Assembly (NCBI GenBank): GCA_022758985.1
Contig: JAEMQC010000048.1
Coordinates: 1 to 9,644, forward strand
Direction: 5' to 3'
From: Campylobacteraceae bacterium
GTDB lineage: Bacteria > Campylobacterota > Campylobacteria > Campylobacterales > UBA6016
Length of the DNA: 9,644 nt
Position 1 is the first letter of the stretch, and every line of letters starts with the position of its first letter. The translations under genes and the position numbers were made by a program. Positions 1-7,016 of this stretch are shown piece after piece. The notes beneath the pieces were generated by a model that did no database searches, had not been told where the DNA came from, and was given only the letters and a program-made list of their open reading frames with translations.

Positions 1-1
1 G

Positions 2-1241
2 CTAAAGAAGAAAATAACCCTGCAAAATGCAGTATTTTTGGGCGAGCTTGGGCTTGATGGAGCGCTTAAACACTCAAATCAGATATTTCCTCTAGCTCTT
101 AGTCTTGGCAAAAGAGGGCGTAGCAAAAACTTTCGTTGTTCCAAAAGAGAGCGCTGCGTATGTATCTAAAATATCTTCCGTAACCGTCTATGCGGCCTTT
201 GACTTACGAGAGGCGTTTGAACTGTCGACATCCGAGAATCCATCGGTGTTCCAAGACCCTTTTGTTAACGACTCTAAATATATCGAGATTGACGACGTCA
301 AATATTTTTACAGCGAATTGTTTGAGCTGGATTTTGCCGACGTAAGAGGGCAAAATATCGCAAAAAAGGCGGCGGCGATTGCTGCCGCAGGCATGCATAA
401 TATACTACTTGAGGGCTCACCAGGGTGCGGCAAGAGTATGATAATGAAGCGACTCAGATATATTCTTCCGCCATCAAGCACCGAAGAGGTGCTTAAATTT
501 GCCATGCTAGATTTTATTGAGGGCAAAGAAGCCTCTTTTAGGCCGATTAGGCCGTTTCGCTCCCCGCACAATAACGTGACACGCTCAGCGCTTCTGGGCG
601 GGGGCTCAAAAGAGGGGCAGATTGGCGAGGTGGGGCTAGCTGCAGGTGGAGTACTTTGGCTTGATGAGCTTACCCATTTTGATAAAAGCGTCTTGGAGGG
701 ATTAAGGGAGCCGCTAGAAAACTACCGCATTTTAATATCGAGAGTAAATTCAAAAATAGAATACGATGCGGACTTCTTGTTCGCCGGCTCAATGAATCCA
801 TGCCCATGCGGAAATCTGCTTTCAAAAACCAAAGAGTGCAGGTGTAAGGAGAGCGAGATAATAAAATACAAAAATAGATTGTCGGAGCCTTTTTTGGATC
901 GCATTGATCTGTTTGTGCAGATGGAGGAATACGACAAGGATGCGAAGGCGGACATAGATTCGAAGACTATTTTTGAGAAGGTATTAAAAGCGTTTTATAT
1001 GCAAAAAAGAAGAGGCCAGAGTGTATTTAACGCAAGATTGAACGAAAAAGAGCTAAGAGAGATAGAGGCCTCAAACGATGCCCTCGGTGTTTTGGAACAA
1101 GGAGTCGTTAGATTTGGCCTGTCAGAGAGGGGCAAAGCCAAGGCGCTCAAGGTCGCAAGAACGATAGCCGATATGGAAGAGTCAAAAGTAGTCGAAAAGA
1201 GCCATATTTTGGAGGCTCTCTCTTATAGAAAAAGGAGTTAG
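2..1241 (+). CDS. comM: ComM/YifB-type Mg-chelatase-like AAA+ ATPase, 5' end outside window, apparent frameshift
   Basis: This is the 3' part of an AAA+ ATPase of the YifB/ComM family. ComM is known as a cytoplasmic helicase that promotes branch migration of incoming DNA during natural transformation. Bases 2-106 read in frame as the end of the N-terminal domain (GELGLDG, then IFPLALSL). The rest of the protein continues from 108 in another frame as AKEGVAKTF and VVPKES. Removing one G at 107/108 restores the family's usual SLAKEG junction. Downstream features are intact: Walker A GSPGCGKS (414-437), PFRSPHNN, Walker B VLWLDEL (651-671), the cysteine cluster NPCPCGN...CRC, LSEPFLDRIDL, and a full C-terminal Mg_chelatase_C domain ending ALSYRKRS. 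About 413 residues of a usual ~500 are present. Unrepaired, the upstream frame stops at 167-169, and the downstream frame can start only at weak codons such as TTG 105. The break could be a sequencing error, a recent mutation or recoding. Family assignment is strong; competence is inferred from the family. Confidence 0.88.
104..110 (+). other. Apparent +1 frameshift site within comM
   Basis: The upstream frame reads LALSL through the codon CTT at 104-106, and the downstream frame reads AKEGV from GCA at 108-110. One base, a G of the pair at 107-108, is left over. Protein similarity crosses this point without any missing residue, which argues for a one-base insertion rather than a start codon. 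There is no stop codon directly at the site and no obvious slippery run or stimulatory hairpin, so an insertion or sequencing error is likelier than programmed frameshifting. Confidence 0.8.
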
Positions 1242-1249
1242 CCCTTTTT
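1229..1249. terminator. Possible bidirectional terminator between comM and lpxD
   Basis: A perfect inverted repeat, AAAAAGG (1229-1235) and CCTTTTT (1243-1249), surrounds a 7-nt loop. It spans the stop codon of comM and touches that of lpxD. The A-run on one side and T-run on the other would give a U-tract in both directions, as expected between convergent genes. The stem has only two G-C pairs, so it is weak and may be chance. Confidence 0.35.
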
Positions 1250-2189
1250 AGCCCTTTAGCTTCGATATTTTAGCTTGAAGCCTTAGCCACTCTTTGTGTT
1301 CCATCAGAGGAAAGCCACTGTATGTCTTGCCGCCTTCTATGGATTTTGTGACGCCGCCTCTGGCTGCAATCGTAGCGAAAGCCCCTATGGATAAGTGTCC
1401 CGCCGTTGCGCTCTGTCCGCCCATTACGACGTTGCGCCCAAGCGTGCTTGATCCGGCTATACCGGTTTGGCTGACTATGATCGAGTACTCGCCTATTTCA
1501 CAGTTGTGACCTATCTGGACTAGATTATCTATCTTTGTCCCTCTTTTGATTCTTGTAATGCCGAAAACCGCCCTGTCTATCGTCGTATTAGCGCCTATCT
1601 CTACGTCGTCTTCGACTACTACTATGCCGTTTTGATAGATTTTCACGTGTTCTCCAGTTTTTGTATGCGCAAAACCAAATCCGTCCGAGCCTATCACTGC
1701 GCCGGCGTGTATGATACAGCTGTTGCCGACTATACAATCCCTGTACACGACGCTATTTGGATAAAGTATCGTATTGTCGCCGATATTTGCGTAGTCTCCG
1801 ACATACGCACCGCTCATAACGATAGAGTTGGCTCCGATTTTTGCACCCTTGCCTACGTATGTGTTTGGCATGATTTGCGCACTATCGCTGATGTGTTCGG
1901 GCGCCCCTGCTTCAAAGAGAGGTTTGGCAAAAAGTTTTGTCGCAAGCGCTAGTTTTAGATAAGGTTCCGGCGTAATAAGCGCTATGACTCCTTTTGGAAG
2001 CAGCGCTGCGTTCGCTTCAGAGAGTATGACGGCTGCAGCTTTGGTGTGTTGTAGTTCTGCCGCATATTTTGGGTTATCTAAAAAAGTAAGCTCGGTTTCG
2101 CTTGCGTCTTTTAGCGTGTTTATTGCGGTTATCTTGGTGTCCGCAGATATGCTTACGCCTATATGGGCCGCTATCTCTGAGAGTTTCAT
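1248..2189 (-). CDS. lpxD: UDP-3-O-acylglucosamine N-acyltransferase LpxD
   Basis: LpxD catalyses the third step of lipid A synthesis in the cytoplasm: it transfers a 3-hydroxyacyl chain from acyl-ACP to the 2-amino group of UDP-3-O-acylglucosamine. The 313-residue protein has the N-terminal uridine-binding domain (about 1-100), then a left-handed beta-helix of hexapeptide repeats (about 105-275) and a short helical C-terminus. The catalytic histidine is expected at H228 in DNLVQIGHNC, matching E. coli His239; FGFAHTKTGEH near 171-181 is another family signature. The chosen start is the ATG at 2187-2189, which has AAGGA six bases upstream and begins MKLSEIAAHIG as relatives do. The frame stays open 47 codons further, but that stretch overlaps the protease gene in another frame and is not LpxD-like. 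The ATG overlaps the protease TGA by 4 nt, so translation is probably coupled. It is the last gene of the minus-strand run. Confidence 0.96.
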   Translation of the reverse strand: MKLSEIAAHIGVSISADTKITAINTLKDASETELTFLDNPKYAAELQHTKAAAVILSEANAALLPKGVIALITPEPYLKLALATKLFAKPLFEAGAPEHISDSAQIMPNTYVGKGAKIGANSIVMSGAYVGDYANIGDNTILYPNSVVYRDCIVGNSCIIHAGAVIGSDGFGFAHTKTGEHVKIYQNGIVVVEDDVEIGANTTIDRAVFGITRIKRGTKIDNLVQIGHNCEIGEYSIIVSQTGIAGSSTLGRNVVMGGQSATAGHLSIGAFATIAARGGVTKSIEGGKTYSGFPLMEHKEWLRLQAKISKLKG

Positions 2190-2995
2190 CTGATTCCTTT
2201 GGCTTCTTTGTAGAGTTCCATGGCTATCGGCAGATAAGCTCTCATATCCGCTATTCTGCTTTGGCTTGACGGGTGGGTAGATAGAAATTCCGGTGTTTTT
2301 GAGCCTCCGGTTTTTGCCATTTTTTCCCATAGTTTTACTGCGGCGCTAGGGTCGTATCCCGCTCTTGCCATCAGCTCTAGCCCCATTCTATCCGCTTCCC
2401 TTTCGTGCTCCCTGCTATACGGAAGCGTGATAGCAAGCTGGCCGGCGAGTGCAGCGGCAGTTACTGCTGCACCGTTGTTTTTTGATACGGCTCCAGCGAT
2501 CGATAGGCCTAGATTTTGTGCGTACGCCTGACTCATCCTCTCTCTAGAGTGTTCTCTTAGGGCGTGAGATATTTCGTGTCCCATTACGGCGGCTATCTCG
2601 TCGTCGGTAATAGCCACCTTTTCTAGTATTCCAGTATAAAACATTATTTTGCCTTTTCCGGCACAATATGCGTTTATATCGTCGGATTTCATAATGTTTA
2701 CTTCCCACGGCCAGCTTGGTGCGTCTTCTCTGAAAGTTTTGGTGTGCGGTATTAATCTGGCGGCTATCGCTCTTAGCCTCTGGGTCTGTTTTTTATCCGG
2801 GTTTAGGGTACGGTTTTTGTCAGCGTTTTTTACCTCTTGCAGATAAAACGAGTTGCCGCCGTCAAAAGCCTGTTCGCTGGATACGAGCATAAACTGGCTT
2901 CTGTTTATGCCAACGGCTCCTCCTTTTGTGGTCGTGGTACAGCCAGTGAATAAAAAAGATAAGACCGCCAGTAGCAGCCACGCTATTTTTCTCAT
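2186..2995 (-). CDS. M48-family metalloprotease, predicted lipoprotein (LoiP/BepA-like)
   Basis: This is a predicted zinc endopeptidase of family M48 acting in the periplasm. Its 269 residues begin with a signal sequence (MRKIAWLLLAVLSFLFTG) ending in a lipobox-like LFTGC with Cys19; F at -3 is slightly unusual. The zinc site is HEISH (140-144), with the third ligand likely E198 in the EREAD motif (198-202). H241 in LSTHPSSQSR lines up with the regulatory histidine of BepA (His246 in E. coli). There is no TPR domain, so the size and lipid anchor suit LoiP (YggG) better than BepA. The start is the ATG at 2993-2995, with GAGGTGG at 3001-3007; a GTG three codons upstream is possible but would use part of that ribosome site. 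It lies between ilvH and lpxD and overlaps lpxD by 4 nt. An outer-membrane quality-control role is inferred from the family. The substrate is unknown. Confidence 0.88.
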   Translation of the reverse strand: MRKIAWLLLAVLSFLFTGCTTTTKGGAVGINRSQFMLVSSEQAFDGGNSFYLQEVKNADKNRTLNPDKKQTQRLRAIAARLIPHTKTFREDAPSWPWEVNIMKSDDINAYCAGKGKIMFYTGILEKVAITDDEIAAVMGHEISHALREHSRERMSQAYAQNLGLSIAGAVSKNNGAAVTAAALAGQLAITLPYSREHEREADRMGLELMARAGYDPSAAVKLWEKMAKTGGSKTPEFLSTHPSSQSRIADMRAYLPIAMELYKEAKGIR

Positions 2996-3018
2996 CTGCG
3001 CCACCTCTTATTTGAAAG

Positions 3019-3486
3019 TTATTTTTCTATGGCGACGATGCCGCCTCTTACTATCTCTTTTGGGGAGAATTTTTTTACGGCTTTCAAAAAGCCCTCTATC
3101 CTTTTTGGCTCGTCAGAGATCATAAGTATGACGCTATCTTCGTCTGCGTCTACTATTTTGCCGTTATATGAGGAGGCGAGGGCTTCCACGTCCGCTAGCG
3201 AGAGTGAAACAGGCAGCTTGACAAGCGCCATCTCTCTTTCTACCATCTCTTGATGCTCTATGACTTTATAGGTAGAGATTAGCTTGTGAAGCTGCTTTAC
3301 TATCTGCTCTAGTACTTTTTTGTTACCGCTTGTTTCTATCGTAACCCTCGATAGATTACTTCCTGGCATAGGGGCTACCGTTAGCGTCTCTATGTTGTAG
3401 CCGCGTCCGGCGAAAAGTCCCGCTATTCTAGCCAGTACGCCGTGTTCATTTACTACTTCTACGGATATTATTCTTCTCTCTATCAT
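3019..3486 (-). CDS. ilvH: Acetolactate synthase small (regulatory) subunit IlvH
   Basis: This is the regulatory subunit of acetolactate synthase, which activates the IlvB catalytic subunit and confers valine feedback inhibition. The 155 residues match the usual length of about 160. The N-terminal ACT domain (about 4-78) contains NEHGVLARIAGLF and GRGYNIETL. N13, G16 and N31 correspond to the effector-site residues of E. coli IlvH (N11, G14, N29), so valine sensitivity is likely though not shown. The C-terminal ALS_ss_C domain (about 83-155) contains REMALVKL and ends RGGIVAIEK. The ATG lies 2 nt beyond the ilvB stop, with AAGGA (3493-3497) inside the ilvB tail, so the subunits are probably made by coupled translation. 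The protease gene follows after 23 nt. Confidence 0.96.
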   Translation of the reverse strand: MIERRIISVEVVNEHGVLARIAGLFAGRGYNIETLTVAPMPGSNLSRVTIETSGNKKVLEQIVKQLHKLISTYKVIEHQEMVEREMALVKLPVSLSLADVEALASSYNGKIVDADEDSVILMISDEPKRIEGFLKAVKKFSPKEIVRGGIVAIEK

Positions 3487-3488
3487 TT

Positions 3489-5195
3489 TCAGTCCTTAAA
3501 CTCTAGAAGCATATTGTATAGCGTACCGCCGGTAGGAACCATCGGAAGGACGTTTTCTAGTCTATCTATGACCACGTCTATAAGTACCGGTACTTTTAGC
3601 GTTATGGCCTCCTTTAGCGCCGCCTCAAACGCTTCGTAGCTGTCTACCCTGTATCCTTTTGCGCCGTACGCATCGGCAAGTTTCACAAAATCGGGCTGCA
3701 TAGATAAATCTACCGCCGAATATCTCTTGTCGTAAAAGAATGTCTGCCACTGTCTTACCATACCTAGGTAGTTGTTGTTTAGTATGACGTTGATGACGTT
3801 TAGACCGTGCTCCGTAGCCGTCATCATCTCTTGTATATTCATCTGTATCGAGCCGTCTCCGGTGATGTTTACTACGACTTTTTCAGGGCAGGCCATCTTT
3901 GCCCCCATTGCCGCAGGAAAACCAAATCCCATCGTGCCAAGCCCGCCGCTAGTTATCCACTGTCTAGGCTCGTTAAACGGGAAGAACTGCGCCGCCCACA
4001 TCTGATGCTGCCCGACGTCTGTTGCTACTATCGTATCTTTCGGAAGCAGTTCGCCCATTTTTTTGATAATGGTCTGCGGTTTTAGCGCTTTTGCGTCCTC
4101 TTTGTATGTTTTGTCGAGCGGATGTAGCTCGTCAAACCTTTTAATCAGCTCTCTCCAGTGTTTTAGCTTCTCTTTATCGAAGCCCTCTTTTTTAATCTGC
4201 TCGATTAGCTCTTTTAGGACTACTTTGAGATCGCCTACTATCGGATAGTGCGCATTTACGAGTTTTGAAATCGAGCTAGGGTCTACGTCTATGTGTATTA
4301 CCTGTGCGTTTTTCGCAAATTCACTAAGTTTCCCGGTAACCCTGTCGTCAAATCTAGCGCCAAGAGAGATGATAAGATCCGCTTCGCTCATCCCCATATT
4401 TGCGGCGTATGTTCCGTGCATACCAAGCATGCCTATGAGCTGTTCGTCTTTTGAGCTCATTGCGCCTCTTGCCATTAGCGTCTCGACGCACGGAATTGCT
4501 GTCAGGCTTGCAAGCTCCCTAAGCTCTTTTACTGCGTCGGCCAAAATTACGCCGCCGCCGATATAAAGCATAGGCCTAGAGGCCCCTTTCATAACCTCCA
4601 GCGCTTTTTGTATCTGTTTTGGATTTCCTTTTTGTACCGGCTTATAGGTTTGCATAGAAAAATGCTCTTTTCTATACCATTCGCCGACAGTCGCCGTAAT
4701 ATCTTTTGGTATGTCGATATGCACCGGACCCGGTCTGCCGCTTCTTGCTATATAAAATGCCTCTTGCAGGATATGCGGCAACTCTTCTATGTTTTTGACT
4801 AGATAGTTGTGCTTTGTGCACGGTCTTGAAATGCCGACTGCGTCGATCTCTTGGAACGCATCCGTGCCTATAAGGGAGATTGGTACCTGTCCGCTGATGA
4901 TTACCATCGGAATCGAGTCCGTATATGCCGTAGCTATTCCGGTAACGGCATTTGTAAATCCAGGACCGCTTGTTACAAACGCTACGCCGACTTTTCCGGT
5001 AGCTCTTGCGTATCCGTCGGCCGCATGTACCGCAGCTTGTTCGTGTCTTGTCAGAATGTGTTTAAAACTGTTTTGTTTGCAAATCTCGTCGTAAATGTTC
5101 AAAACGGCGCCGCCCGGGTATCCGAATACAACGTCAACACCTTCGGCTTTCATCGCCTCTATTACCATTTGTGAGCCGTTTAGCTTCAAACTCAT
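3489..5195 (-). CDS. ilvB: Acetolactate synthase large (catalytic) subunit
   Basis: This is the ThDP- and FAD-dependent catalytic subunit of acetohydroxyacid synthase. It condenses two pyruvates to acetolactate, or pyruvate with 2-ketobutyrate, in the first common step of valine, leucine and isoleucine synthesis. The 568 residues have the three expected domains. The N-terminal pyrimidine-binding domain has FGYPGGAVL and catalytic E52 in RHEQAAVHAADGYAR. The central domain has RFDDRVTG (281-288), linked to FAD binding. The C-terminal pyrophosphate-binding domain carries GDG (446-448) through NNN (473-475) for Mg-ThDP, then MVRQWQ. Full-length biosynthetic AHAS features are present, so this is unlikely to be a catabolic or oxidative relative. 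The start ATG has AAGGA seven bases upstream. It follows the ppx-like gene by 21 nt and precedes ilvH by 2 nt. No leader peptide or attenuator is visible in the short upstream gap. The symbol ilvI would be equally valid. Confidence 0.96.
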   Translation of the reverse strand: MSLKLNGSQMVIEAMKAEGVDVVFGYPGGAVLNIYDEICKQNSFKHILTRHEQAAVHAADGYARATGKVGVAFVTSGPGFTNAVTGIATAYTDSIPMVIISGQVPISLIGTDAFQEIDAVGISRPCTKHNYLVKNIEELPHILQEAFYIARSGRPGPVHIDIPKDITATVGEWYRKEHFSMQTYKPVQKGNPKQIQKALEVMKGASRPMLYIGGGVILADAVKELRELASLTAIPCVETLMARGAMSSKDEQLIGMLGMHGTYAANMGMSEADLIISLGARFDDRVTGKLSEFAKNAQVIHIDVDPSSISKLVNAHYPIVGDLKVVLKELIEQIKKEGFDKEKLKHWRELIKRFDELHPLDKTYKEDAKALKPQTIIKKMGELLPKDTIVATDVGQHQMWAAQFFPFNEPRQWITSGGLGTMGFGFPAAMGAKMACPEKVVVNITGDGSIQMNIQEMMTATEHGLNVINVILNNNYLGMVRQWQTFFYDKRYSAVDLSMQPDFVKLADAYGAKGYRVDSYEAFEAALKEAITLKVPVLIDVVIDRLENVLPMVPTGGTLYNMLLEFKD

Positions 5196-5216
5196 GAGCT
5201 TATCCTTATTTGTTTA

Positions 5217-6125
5217 TCAAAAAATATTTAGTTTTTTACAGACAGAGATGGCTACACCCTCTCTTAGTCCGTCGTCGAATACTCTGCACTCCCTAAAACC
5301 GGAGGCTTCAAAAATCTCTTTAAAAATCAAAATGCCGGCTATTATCAAATCTTCCCTGCCGACACCCACCAGCTTCGACCTCTCGTCTATGCTGATTTTT
5401 AGAAGCTTCGCAAACACTTTGTCTACGTCGTCCATGCTTATAACCATGCCGTTTATCTTGGCTCCATCAAAGCTCTCATAATCCATTCCAGCTTTAAGTG
5501 CGGCTATCGTCGTAGGCGTCCCGGCTGTAGCGCAAAACATCTGCGGTTTCAAAAAAGCGTACATCGTATCTTTGATAAACTCTTTTAGCTCGGCACACTC
5601 TTTTTTTACTCCCTTCTCAAGCGCATCTTTGCTTCTGTATTTTTGAGCAGTCGCCACGATACCTACGTCAAAGCTCTCCATCGTCAGCTTGTCGCCTTTT
5701 TTGAAGATAATCTCCGTAGAGCCGCCGCCTATGTCTACCAGCATAAAACTATCCGAACTCTGCTCGATACTCTTTAGGGAGTTTTCGACCGCCAGCGAAG
5801 TTAGAAAGGCTTCTGTTTCGCCGTCTATTATCTTTGTTTTGAGTGCAAATTTGTTCTCTAGCTCGGCCAAAAACTCTTTTGCGTTTTTCGCTTTTCTATA
5901 TACGGCCGTTGCCGCCGCTACCGTATGTTCATCAAAGCCGAGTTTTTGTCTCATCTCTTCGAGCGCAGCCGTTATTCTGGCTTTCGCCTCGTCGTTTATT
6001 ACTCCGCTACCGTGCGTTTTATCGGCGGCTTTTACTATTTTTTCAAACGTCGCAAGCTTGTTTTTGCTGTCGCAATCGTACTTTACGGCTCTAACGGTGT
6101 TAGAACCCATATCAATGGCTATCAA
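5217..6125 (-). CDS. ppx: Ppx/GppA-family phosphatase (exopolyphosphatase / pppGpp phosphatase)
   Basis: This is a member of the ASKHA-fold Ppx/GppA family, cytoplasmic enzymes that hydrolyse inorganic polyphosphate and/or convert pppGpp to ppGpp. The 302 residues contain all family motifs: N-terminal IAIDMGSNTVR, DGETEA (101-106, including the likely catalytic Glu), DIGGGSTE (131-138), ATAGTPT (199-205), VGREDLIIAG (255-264) and DDGLREGVA (284-292). It has only the two actin-like domains and lacks the C-terminal HD-type domain of E. coli GppA, so it is of the short type. The sequence alone cannot separate exopolyphosphatase from pppGpp phosphatase. I place the start at TTG 6123-6125, just before the first beta strand, with AAGG at 6137-6140. 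A TTG at 6164 would extend the frame, but the likely -10 box (6155-6160) lies within that extension; the ATG at 6108-6110 would remove the first strand. It is the first gene of the minus-strand run. Confidence 0.87.
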   Translation of the reverse strand: MIAIDMGSNTVRAVKYDCDSKNKLATFEKIVKAADKTHGSGVINDEAKARITAALEEMRQKLGFDEHTVAAATAVYRKAKNAKEFLAELENKFALKTKIIDGETEAFLTSLAVENSLKSIEQSSDSFMLVDIGGGSTEIIFKKGDKLTMESFDVGIVATAQKYRSKDALEKGVKKECAELKEFIKDTMYAFLKPQMFCATAGTPTTIAALKAGMDYESFDGAKINGMVISMDDVDKVFAKLLKISIDERSKLVGVGREDLIIAGILIFKEIFEASGFRECRVFDDGLREGVAISVCKKLNIF

Positions 6126-6146
6126 CTTATAAAATACCTTATATTT

Positions 6147-6164
6147 TTGTGCGAATTTTAGCAA
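6147..6164 (-). promoter_or_regulatory. Predicted sigma-70 promoter (extended -10) for the ppx-ilvB-ilvH-M48-lpxD run
   Basis: On the minus strand the sequence reads TTTTGCTAAAATTCGCAC, with TAAAAT at 6155-6160. This closely fits the campylobacterotal -10 pattern (T-rich stretch, TGC, TAAAAT). No good -35 is present, which is normal for the group. Transcription would start near 6147-6149, leaving an untranslated leader of about 22 nt before TTG 6125. It supports that start over the longer frame. Confidence 0.6.
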
Positions 6165-6168
6165 AAGC

Positions 6169-6196
6169 TTGTTTATAACCGCACTCTTTGTAGAAT
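6169..6196 (+). promoter_or_regulatory. Predicted sigma-70 promoter for pdxJ
   Basis: The plus strand has TAGAAT at 6191-6196, preceded by TTTG, with a weak -35-like TTGTTT at 6169-6174 (16-nt spacer). The start point would be near 6203, about 22 nt before the pdxJ ATG. It lies back to back with the ppx promoter in the same short divergent region. The match is moderate and was judged by eye only. Confidence 0.4.
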
Positions 6197-6224
6197 TACG
6201 AAAAAGTTTGTTTTAAGGGTGAGA

Positions 6225-7016
6225 ATGAAACTCGGCGTCAACATCGATCATATAGCGGTTTTAAGAGAGGCTAGAAGGTGCGGCGATCCATCACCAATCG
6301 ATGCGCTGCTGCCTTCAATGCTCGGCGGTGCGGATCAGATTACAATACATCTGCGGGAAGATAGAAGACATATTCAAGACGATGACGCCAAAAAGATAGT
6401 CGAGCTGTCGCGCCTGCCGGTAAATATAGAGTGTGCCGTAGAGTCTTCCATCATCGACATAATATGTGATCTTAGACCTCAAAGGGCTACGCTGGTGCCT
6501 GAAAAAAGAAAAGAGGTGACGACGGAGGGCGGACTTGACCTTATTAGGACGTCAGACGCACTAAAAAAGGCCACGAGGAGGCTAAAAGAGCGGGGCATAG
6601 CGGTATCGTATTTTATAGACCCTTGCGAGGAGGGTGTGAGGCTTTCAAAGGAGTACGGCGCCGATATGGTTGAGTTTCACACCGGAAGATATGCAAACCT
6701 CTATCTGATGCTTTACTCCAACCTCTCTAGGACGCACCACTCCGTAAAAGAGCTTGATATGGACAGAACCAATCTGGAGGTTGAAATAAAAAAAGAGCTC
6801 GGTAAGCTATCGGAATGTTCCAAGCTGGCCAAATCCATAGGTCTAGACGTGGCGGCGGGACACGGACTAAACTACCAAAACGTGTTTGATATAGCCGCAA
6901 TAGAGGAGATAGAAGAGTTAAATATCGGGCAGTCGATAGTTGCTAGAAGCGTGTTTGTCGGATTTGAGAGAGCGGTGAGAGAGATGAAGGAGCTTGTATG
7001 CAAAAACCGAAAATAG
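6225..7016 (+). CDS. pdxJ: Pyridoxine 5'-phosphate synthase PdxJ
   Basis: PdxJ condenses 1-deoxy-D-xylulose 5-phosphate with 3-amino-2-oxopropyl phosphate to form pyridoxine 5'-phosphate, closing the ring in DXP-dependent vitamin B6 synthesis. It is a cytoplasmic TIM-barrel enzyme. Signatures are GVNIDHIAVLREARR (4-18), HLREDRRHI with H42, E69 in VNIECA, LVPEKRKEVTTEGGLDL (90-106), and AGHGLNY with H213; these correspond to the E. coli catalytic residues H45, E72 and H193. The 263 residues exceed E. coli PdxJ (243) by about 20. The extra lies near 164-197, a charged segment between the last barrel strands. The start is ATG 6225, preceded by TAAGGG; an in-frame GTG two codons earlier overlaps the ribosome site. 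The end overlaps pdxA by 19 nt, so the two consecutive pathway enzymes are probably translationally coupled. Confidence 0.97.
   Translation: MKLGVNIDHIAVLREARRCGDPSPIDALLPSMLGGADQITIHLREDRRHIQDDDAKKIVELSRLPVNIECAVESSIIDIICDLRPQRATLVPEKRKEVTTEGGLDLIRTSDALKKATRRLKERGIAVSYFIDPCEEGVRLSKEYGADMVEFHTGRYANLYLMLYSNLSRTHHSVKELDMDRTNLEVEIKKELGKLSECSKLAKSIGLDVAAGHGLNYQNVFDIAAIEEIEELNIGQSIVARSVFVGFERAVREMKELVCKNRK

Noticed and set aside
104..110. Programmed ribosomal frameshifting in comM
   Set aside because: I see no slippery run, adjacent stop codon or downstream pseudoknot, and YifB-family genes are not known to use recoding; insertion or sequence error is simpler.
2190..2330. Upstream extension of lpxD by 47 codons
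   Set aside because: The extension overlaps the protease gene in another frame and has no LpxD-like sequence; the ATG at 2189 has a good ribosome site and the normal LpxD N-terminus.
5196..5235. Separate promoter or attenuator before ilvB
   Set aside because: Only a weak GATAAA in AT-rich sequence is present; there is no leader peptide with repeated Leu/Val/Ile codons and no room for an attenuator in 21 nt.
5689..6132. Long open frame of 147 codons antisense to the ppx-like gene
   Set aside because: It is the complement of a gene with clear family motifs, its composition (Ser/Phe/Ala-rich) is typical of an antisense shadow, and it has no recognisable domain.
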